Source: Saposhnikovia divaricata
Taxonomy: Eukaryota > Streptophyta > Magnoliopsida > Apiales > Apiaceae
Length of the DNA: 64,000 nt
Direction of reading: 5' to 3'
NCBI GenBank assembly: GCA_036435485.1
Contig: CM071600.1
Coordinates: 56,851,546-56,915,545, forward strand
Made by a program: the position numbers and the translations under genes. Under the pieces are notes generated by a model. The model worked only from the letters and a program-made list of their open reading frames with translations. It made no database searches and was not told where the DNA came from. Positions 57,528-64,000 of this stretch are shown one piece after another. Within the stretch, counting starts at the first letter, position 1; each line of letters starts with the position of its first letter.

Positions 57528-58782
57528 ATTTTGACACAGGGAATATTATAAAAACTCCTAATATTAAATTTCAGGACCTTTTTTCTCCATCCGTATATGG
57601 AACAAAACGTATGAAATTAAATATACTTTCTTTTTATCAATGAGATGAGATAATAGGTATTTATTGAGAATGAAAGAAACTCGTACATAAAGCCAAAAAT
57701 TTATAAATAATTTTCCTTTTGTTTTTCAGATTATTGTGGAGATAAGATGATGTGTAAATTTAATTTCTAGTAAATTCATCTTAAAGTAACTTCGTGATTT
57801 TTTTTTAACTTTTAAATATCATTATTATTTATTCTCCGACCAGAATCGTAGATGATAAAATGTTGGGGTCATTTGATAAATCTGAACAATTTTTATTTGA
57901 ATGATTAATATATGTGAATGATTAATATATCTGAATGATCTGATTCATCAAAAATCTAAATTATGAACGAATAATATTATTTGGTAAATAATACCTATAA
58001 AATTTGAATGACATTTTTTTGTTATGATTGATTATGTATTTTGGAATTTTTGGTATTTTGTTTTTAATAACTCATAAATTATGCAAAAGTAAAAAAATTG
58101 CCTCAACAAATGTTAAAATTTCCAATTATCATTTATAATTTTAAATAATTAATATAAAAAAATGTAAGTGGATTCTCTTAATTTTTGGACCACAAACAAG
58201 GTACTAAAAATTCAAGCATAAGTTAATTCACATAATCAAATATATAGTTTTTTTTTGTGAGACCTAACTACATTATAAATACAATGCAAAATATTTATAT
58301 GAATCATTCATCAAGAATTTCAAAAATGAACGATCCAGCGTCATTTAGGATTCGTTCAGCTATGTAGACAACAAGCCTAACAAAATTTGGACCAGCAGAA
58401 TCGTAAGTTCCATTCAATTCTATTAAGGGCTAAACAAGAAACTATACATTTATTGCAAACATTTTAAATTTGATTATATTTTTTATTATCAATTGTCATT
58501 TACAAATGCCACTTTAAAATAATATTGAATAGATAGACATCAATTTTTTATTTGTAGCTAACTTGAGCAAAATTTTTGTCAGTACAAAATACAAATTGCT
58601 AAAAGTACTTTACATTTTAACACTTTTTATATATTTTCCAATTCACCGAAATGATCATAACAATTGCGCTAACATTGCAGAACACAAATTTAATTTAATT
58701 TTGTTACAATTAAATTTATGTGGCATAAAATCTCTAAAATCAACATCTTCTGAATTATCATCATTTTTCCTAATATAAATGT
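57528..58782. other. Gene-free AT-rich spacer
   Basis: Nothing supported. Words such as GAATGATTAATATAT repeat around 57899-57945 and may be part of an eroded MITE. Confidence 0.45.
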
Positions 58783-58792
58783 TATAGATTTG

Positions 58793-60130
58793 GGGTTAAT
58801 TGACAAATTCATAACTGAACTCGTACTCAACTTGCAGTTGGGTAATCGAACTCAAAAAACTTGCATTAACGTTATAAAACTAATTAAAGCTTGCAATGTC
58901 ATAACTAAACTATTAAAAACTTGCACGACCGTTAATTTTTGTTGACTTTTAACGGATGTCCGTTAATTTTGTACACATAAGCTGCCACATAGACATTTCT
59001 CTCTCCTCACATTTAACAAATCAGATGACACATAGGTTTTAAAAAATCATTTAAAATTAATTTTTTTTTTATATAAACAATTATCCCTCAATCACCGCCC
59101 ACCTTCAACCCACCTCGAACCCACCTCCGTTCACGTACCTCCCCAACCACTCCACCGTCCGGCACCACCTCATCTCCTCTTTGATCTCCTCCGACCAACA
59201 ACAGCCACCGCCACACCCATCTTCTCCGTTCGCCCCTTCCTCTTTCTTCAACCTCAGTTTACCTCAACAACCTCAATTCCACCCCAAATCAACAGGTTTA
59301 GATCATACTTTAACTCTACATCTCATAACAACTATGACATAATTACAATCAAACCAAAACATTCAATAATCGTCCAAAATCGAGAGGAAACCGACAAACT
59401 GCAAGAAAATCCGGTGAGTAAAAAAACAACCCTACAAATCGTTGTTCTCCTCCTTATCATCTGAATGACATAGTTATAATCTCATATCCAACTACCGAGT
59501 AAACATACGAGTTTTCCAGCCATCTCAAATTTCCGACGAGTAAAACTTTTTACTAAAACTTGAATTATGAGAACACACAACCATTCAGAGGATTAATACT
59601 ACTCACAATTAACGATTAAACACCTAAATACAGGTATTAATCACAGAAATCAACTAAGAAAATGAAACCTTAATTCATTCGAATTAAAGGTTACCGATTT
59701 TCGGCGATTCCACGAAAGGAAGGGACGAGGATTTGTTTCTCGATGGCTGGCTTAAACACAGTACTCCGACGTGAGCGGTGGTGGTGACAGCAGGGAAGAA
59801 GAAGAAGAAGGGGGTGGCGGTGGAAGGAGTCAGGTGAGGGAGAGAGAAAAGGGTGGGAGAGATTGTATTATTGGGGGGTATTATTAGTAGAAATTAGAAT
59901 AGTTACAATAATAATAAAATGAATTCTTAAATGAGTTAAATCAGCTTGCCACATCAGCTTGCCATATCAGCTTGGCATGTCAGTATTCAGTCAGTCCCGT
60001 TAAATGAGTTAACGGCAGTTATGTTTTTTCAAATTTTAATTACTTTAATGAGTTGACTGCAAATTTTTTGAGTTTGATTACCCAACTGCAAGTTAAGCAC
60101 GAGTTGAGTTATGAAATAGCCAATTAACCC
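58793..60130. mobile_element. MULE-type element (1,338 bp) with 10-bp TSD, possible Pack-MULE
   Basis: The inverted ends GGGTTAATTG... run for about 75 bp and include the exact shared block AACTTGCAGTTGGGTAATC. The 10-bp direct repeats TATAGATTTG flank it at 58783-58792 and 60131-60140. Subterminal regions repeat TTAACGG and GCCACAT/GCCATAT words. The core holds two stretches unlike the surrounding AT-rich DNA: a C-rich one (about 59090-59290) and a GGTGG-rich one (about 59700-59850). These could be captured host fragments, but I could not identify a source gene. Confidence 0.85.
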
Positions 60131-60140
60131 TATAGATTTG

Positions 60141-60513
60141 TCGCGAGTTTCCTCTAGGACCCATTGTAGTACAGTATAAAAATAAAAATAACGTCAAGTT
60201 AATAAAATTCTTAAAAATAAAAATATTACAGATTAATAATAAAATTACTTTTAAATATTATGTGTAGTATAGGAAATTAGGTATAGCTCGATATCCAATA
60301 GAAAATTAAAAAAAATTCATAATGAATAAATTTTTAAATTTTATGCTAGTATTTTCTGAATAAGCAAGTACAACCAAATTTAATAACATGGATTTGAAAG
60401 CGATCTTTTAGATCATCAATAATGAAGATCCATTAAGCTAAGATATTTTGTTCAAAAAATTCATTCAATTAAGTGTATACATTTCTTTAATCAATTAATT
60501 ATAAATAAAAGAG
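60141..60513. other. Gene-free AT-rich spacer
   Basis: Nothing recognised. Confidence 0.5.
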
Positions 60514-60518
60514 TATAT

Positions 60519-61202
60519 TGTAACACCCCAGTCCTACATCGAGTAGATTTGGGACATTATTTCAGTATATAAGCAAAAGTACTACTACTAATTGCACCAA
60601 CAAATCATGATCTTTTGGGAGCTTATGGTGGGCTTGTGGATTACCCAAGTTGGTTGCATTTGGGCTAGTTTGCTTTGGCTTATTTCGGATTCAGAATTGG
60701 GACTCGACTCGATTTTCGAAAATGGCTCGGGATTTGACCCGGGTTGTCACATATGGTATCAGAATCGACTCTCGAAAGCTTGATTCGTCAAGTTGCCGGA
60801 GGTAGGGACACGAAGGCTGGTGGTATTTTCCCACAATGGACAGAGGTCCGGAGGTGGGGACACGAAGCCAGTTGGTATTATCCCACAATGGCTAGGGAGG
60901 AACGATCTTGAACATATGGAATATCCGTTCGGCCTGACGAGGACGTCAGGAGTTTAAGTGGGGGGAGTTTGTAACACCCCAGTCCCACATCGTGTAGATT
61001 TGGGACATTAGTTTAGTATATAAGCAAAAGTACTACTACTAATTGCACCAAAAAATCATGATCTTTTGGGAGCCTATGGTGGGCTTGCGGATTACCCAAG
61101 TTGGTTGCATTTGGGCTAGTTTGCTTTAGCTTATTTCGGATTCGGAATTGGGACTCGACTCGATTTTTGAAAAAGGCTCGGGATTTGACCCGGGTTGACA
61201 CA
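60519..61202 (+). mobile_element. TRIM (miniature LTR retrotransposon, 684 bp)
   Basis: LTRs 60519-60751 and 60970-61202 (233 bp each) start TGTAACACCCCAGTCC and end GACCCGGGTTG(T/A)CACA. A primer-site-like TATGGTATCAGA follows the first LTR and a purine tract AAGTGGGGGGAGTT precedes the second. The interior is only 218 bp and non-coding. The flanks are TATAT (60514-60518) and TATAA (61203-61207), a 4-of-5 match. The LTRs differ at about ten positions, so this copy is older than the two large elements. TRIMs depend on other elements for every protein. Confidence 0.85.
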
Positions 61203-61264
61203 TATAAAGAAAAATATTATAGATAGAATACAAAGTCTATGTACATGCCTGCATATAAATAGAA

Positions 61265-61890
61265 TATATTAACATACAACCAAATTAAACCAAACCAAAC
61301 CAAACATACCCAGTATATCCCGCTCAGAGCAGGGTCTGGGGAGGGTAGGTTGTACGCAGACCATGCCCCCACTTTTTAGGGTGAGGAGGCTGTTTCCGTG
61401 AAGACCCTCGGCTAAGTGCACGACATATACGGTGTGTGATATAGACAAAGAAATCTAAAAGATACGCAATAAAGATCACAGCAATACCTGAGCCCATGGC
61501 TTTCTCCACACGGGACTTACCTACCATGCCTCTAGATACCAATAAGCGAAGCTCCCTGTACCTGCACAAGCGGGCAAAAAAAAAAAAAACACAATGAAAA
61601 AGGAAAAGATAACGCAAAGAGCTGAACTCCTAAGATAAGGCCATCCGAGACAACCCAACTCTGAGGTTCTCCACTACAGAGCCGTCCCCTAGCAGGGAGT
61701 CCACCACTCTGATCTGCCGCCTCCACGAACACCTAACAGCGGTCATGGTCTCACTTAGGTTCAAAGCCTTCAAATCCAACCTAAGCTGCTCTTCCCAGGT
61801 CCTCCTCGGTCTGCCTCTCCTCCTCACCCCAACAACTGAAAGATTCTCGACCCTTACATGCAGTGTAATGAACATGTGTACATTATAATT
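61265..61890 (-). mobile_element. 3' end of an RTE-type LINE
   Basis: The minus strand reads VGVRRRGRPRRTWEEQLRLD near 61775-61850, followed by NLSETMTAVRCSWRRQIRV, the usual C-terminal tail of plant RTE-type RT proteins. Further on is a 3' region with CAGGGTCTGGGGAGGG words (complement of about 61320-61350) that also occurs in RTE-derived SINEs. RT core and endonuclease are absent, so it is a truncated copy. A frame break after about 61630 separates the tail from the rest. Confidence 0.65.
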
Positions 61891-61899
61891 ATAATATAA

Positions 61900-62642
61900 T
61901 AACAATAATATGAATCATGCAAGACGGAAAACTTTCATGCCGATTAATTTATACAAAAAGTGAGCTTCAATTAACTACTATGAAAACTCATTTTCAATTA
62001 GAAATTAGTAAAAAAAGCAATTTTAGATTCCAACTAAATAAAGAATCAATTTAAACATATAATTAAACTAGTAACATAATTTAAAAATATGAATCTAGCT
62101 AATATGTTCTTTATTTATACTAAAATAATATTATTAATTGAATTTGTAAACATAGATCAATAAATCAAACAATAACAAATGAAGTTCAAAAAAAAACTTT
62201 TACCAACGAAGTGACATGCTAATGGTTGCTAACATAAAATTAAAAATAACCTCTTCAATTCATAGTAACAAAAAAAATATAAACTCACAAATATAAGTGT
62301 CATCATAGTAATTTGCATACAGAGAAATCAAGTATGGGGTCGGGAAACATACCTTTTGCAAGTACAAAAAGAATGAACGAGGATCCGTGTTTTAATATTC
62401 AACCAAAATATAGTGTTAGGTTCGAGTTGAAAGACTAAAAATACGTTAATTCATCATATTACAATTCAAATCCCTCTTATCCTAACCAACTACTTTTACA
62501 TTTTTTTTTATAAATAATGCATCCTTTATTTCAAGTAATCATATAAATAAAAGAAAATAAATAAAATATTGCCATACCAAAATTTCATTTTGTAAACCAA
62601 TACCATAAAGCTATATAATTAAAAAATATAGTGGGTATTACA
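61900..62642 (-). repeat. 3' LTR (partial) of the chromovirus-like element
   Basis: On the minus strand the LTR starts TGTAATACCC, directly after a purine tract (AAGGAGGGAAGAA). Its outer end was not found; it may be interrupted near 61890-61900, where RTE sequence begins. The partner LTR would lie to the right of the window. Confidence 0.55.
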
Positions 62643-64000
62643 TTCTTCCCTCCTTAAAAAAATTTGTCCCCAAATTTCATATAAGATAAAAATACACGTA
62701 AATGCAACAAGTATATAAATAAAAAATTCTTTTCAATTAAACTGACTTAGCAAGTAAAATCATACCTTAATCCTGTTTCGGTTGATGTTGATACACTCGT
62801 CCGTAGGTAGGTCCAAGAAGAGTTGCCAAAGTGCCCTTACTTGCATCATTCTTGTCTTTGGTCTGATCACGTTTTGGACATTCCGCGACCCTACGTCCCA
62901 TCTCATCGCAGCTAAACCAAGCACCCGTGTTCCATCGACAGTCTTTATCCAAATGATTACGACCGCACCTAGAACACTGTAGTTTGTTCCCTTGAATTCC
63001 TTTATTCGTATTTCCACTAAACCCTTGGTTACCAAACTTCTTTGCTAGTCCATTATCAATGAATCCACTTGCAGGTTCGTTCCTCTTCTTACCATCTTCG
63101 TCTTTCTTCTTCTTTGCATCTACCAAACCCCTTTCAACCACAAGAGCCTTATTAAGCACTAGCTCGTACGTACCTAACTCAAAATTGGCAACCGCATGCC
63201 TAATGTCAGACCTAAGTCCCTCTTCTAGTCTTCTAGCACAACTAACTTCGTCTGTAACTAGAGTAGGAGCGTACTTAGAGAGCTTTGCAAACTCTACTTC
63301 ATACTCTATCATTGTTCTGTCTCCTTGCTCAAGCTTGATAAAATCTCTCTCTTTTTGGACGCGCACAATTCTCAAGAAATACTTGTCAGTCAATGCTGCC
63401 TTGAATCTTTCCCAGGTAACAGGGTCAGGATTTACCTCATTTCCTCTCTACTCCATCAGCCACCAGTTATAAGCACTGCCCTGTAACTGATACACAGCTA
63501 AAGTTAATTTTTGTGCATCATTACTTCCCATCAGCTCAAACGCCTTTTCCATCTCTTGTGTCCATTTTTCGACAACAGCTGGATCCGTTGCACCATCAAA
63601 AGTAGGAGGATTTAACCTCTTGAACTCCGATACAATGCTCCGTTGGGCCGATTGCTGGTTCCCAACAAGTGTAGCTATGGTTTGCGCTAACTGGTTAAAC
63701 ATATTACCCCCATCATTGTTGTTGTTGTTTCTGTTGCTTCGGCCTCGAGTGCTCATGTTTCCTTACTCCTCTTCAAAAATTAAATAAAACTTTTTGATGC
63801 ACAAATAATGATCACATAACACAACACACAAAAGATCAAATAACACAAAAGGTCACACATGTCAAAAATTCACAAAAGCAAGCGCATTAGCCCAAACTTA
63901 ATTTCACTACCATACGGGTCAATCCTAAGCGAAAGTCTATAGGATCGCGAAACGCTCCCTAGGAAATGTACTAGTCTCATACCTAATACATTCCTAAGAG
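62642..64000 (-). mobile_element. Chromovirus-like Ty3 element reduced to gag
   Basis: Minus-strand order from the window edge: untranslated leader (63757-64000), gag (62767-63756), about 110 bp that on the minus strand includes AATTTGGGGACAAATTTT, then the purine tract and 3' LTR. That last block is the typical end of chromoviral pol (a GDKF-like motif just before the purine tract), so the deletion removed everything from protease to nearly the end of integrase. The primer site and 5' LTR are beyond the right edge. Confidence 0.7.
62767..63756 (-). pseudogene. Chromovirus-type Ty3 gag with one in-frame stop
   Basis: Gag of a Tekay/Reina-like chromovirus. From the ATG at 63756 the frame covers 329 codons, with one TAG at 63448-63450 just after GSAYNWWLME. 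Core motifs: LNPPTFDGATDPAVVEKW, then QGDRTMIEYEVEFAKLSKYAP. A zinc knuckle follows (CSRCGRNHLDKDC), and a second, degenerate one (CDEMGRRVAEC) lacks key residues. The frame ends with GRVYQHQPKQD and TAA. In autonomous relatives it would continue as protease after GRVY; here a purine tract and 3' LTR follow within about 110 bp, so pol is deleted. Confidence 0.85.

Noticed and set aside
57861..58360. Possible foldback MITE around repeated GAATGATTAATATAT
   Set aside because: I could not align convincing inverted ends or find flanking duplications.
60519..61202. Simple tandem duplication instead of a TRIM
   Set aside because: The presence of TG...CA ends, a primer-site-like TGGTATCAGA, a purine tract and near-matching flanks favours a miniature LTR element.
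1..64000. CRISPR arrays, operons, tRNA or rRNA genes
   Set aside because: The sequence is plant nuclear DNA. No cloverleaf or rRNA segment was recognised; tRNA-like matches are only retroelement primer sites.

Overview
The window is nuclear DNA of a flowering plant, almost certainly a eudicot. It holds intron-rich plant genes with canonical GT-AG splice sites, AT-rich spacers, and dense plant-type LTR retrotransposons, non-LTR elements and MITEs. I cannot fix the species; an asterid is only a guess.

Layout. 1-3294: 5' LTR and broken gag of an Athila/Tat-type Ty3 element, minus strand, running off the left edge. 3295-5443: AT-rich spacer with a MULE-type MITE and an (AT)n run. 5444-11473: complete, very young, gene-less Ty3-type element (LARD-like) with 1.9-kb LTRs and a GATAC target-site duplication (TSD). 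11474-16593: spacer with a LINE 3' tail and a 553-bp MITE with a 9-bp TSD. 16594-31044: the genic island, with three plus-strand genes: a DUF630/DUF632 protein (4 exons), an AFC3-like LAMMER kinase (12 exons) and mitochondrial ribosomal protein bL28m (2 exons). A 1-kb MULE-like element lies between the first two.

31045-55925: a nested transposon block. A 5'-truncated LINE (minus strand) is split by two recent insertions. One is a 5.4-kb Ty3 element that keeps only integrase (34391-39785, TSD GTTGC). The other is a 14.9-kb SIRE-like Ty1/copia element (40018-54881, TSD TGAGA) with gag, pol and a third very long ORF downstream of pol. The LINE pieces rejoin exactly across both TSDs. The block is bracketed by inverted hAT-like ends at 31581 and 55925. 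55926-64000: more nested MITEs (hAT-like, Stowaway, MULE), a 1.3-kb MULE with a 10-bp TSD, a 684-bp TRIM, an RTE-type LINE tail, and a chromovirus-like Ty3 element in which gag runs almost directly into the 3' LTR.

How it fits together. The three host genes are unrelated housekeeping or regulatory genes and do not form a pathway. The accessory content is the striking part. Three Ty3 elements have lost different parts of the same machinery (all coding sequence; all but integrase; all but gag). The large copia element has LTRs that look identical yet carries in-frame stops in pol and in its extra ORF. That extra ORF has no visible membrane segment, so it does not look like an envelope. It is preceded by a roughly 850-bp array of short inverted motifs that recur in the LTRs, and by a possible internal TATA box. 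It is the best candidate here for an under-described system.
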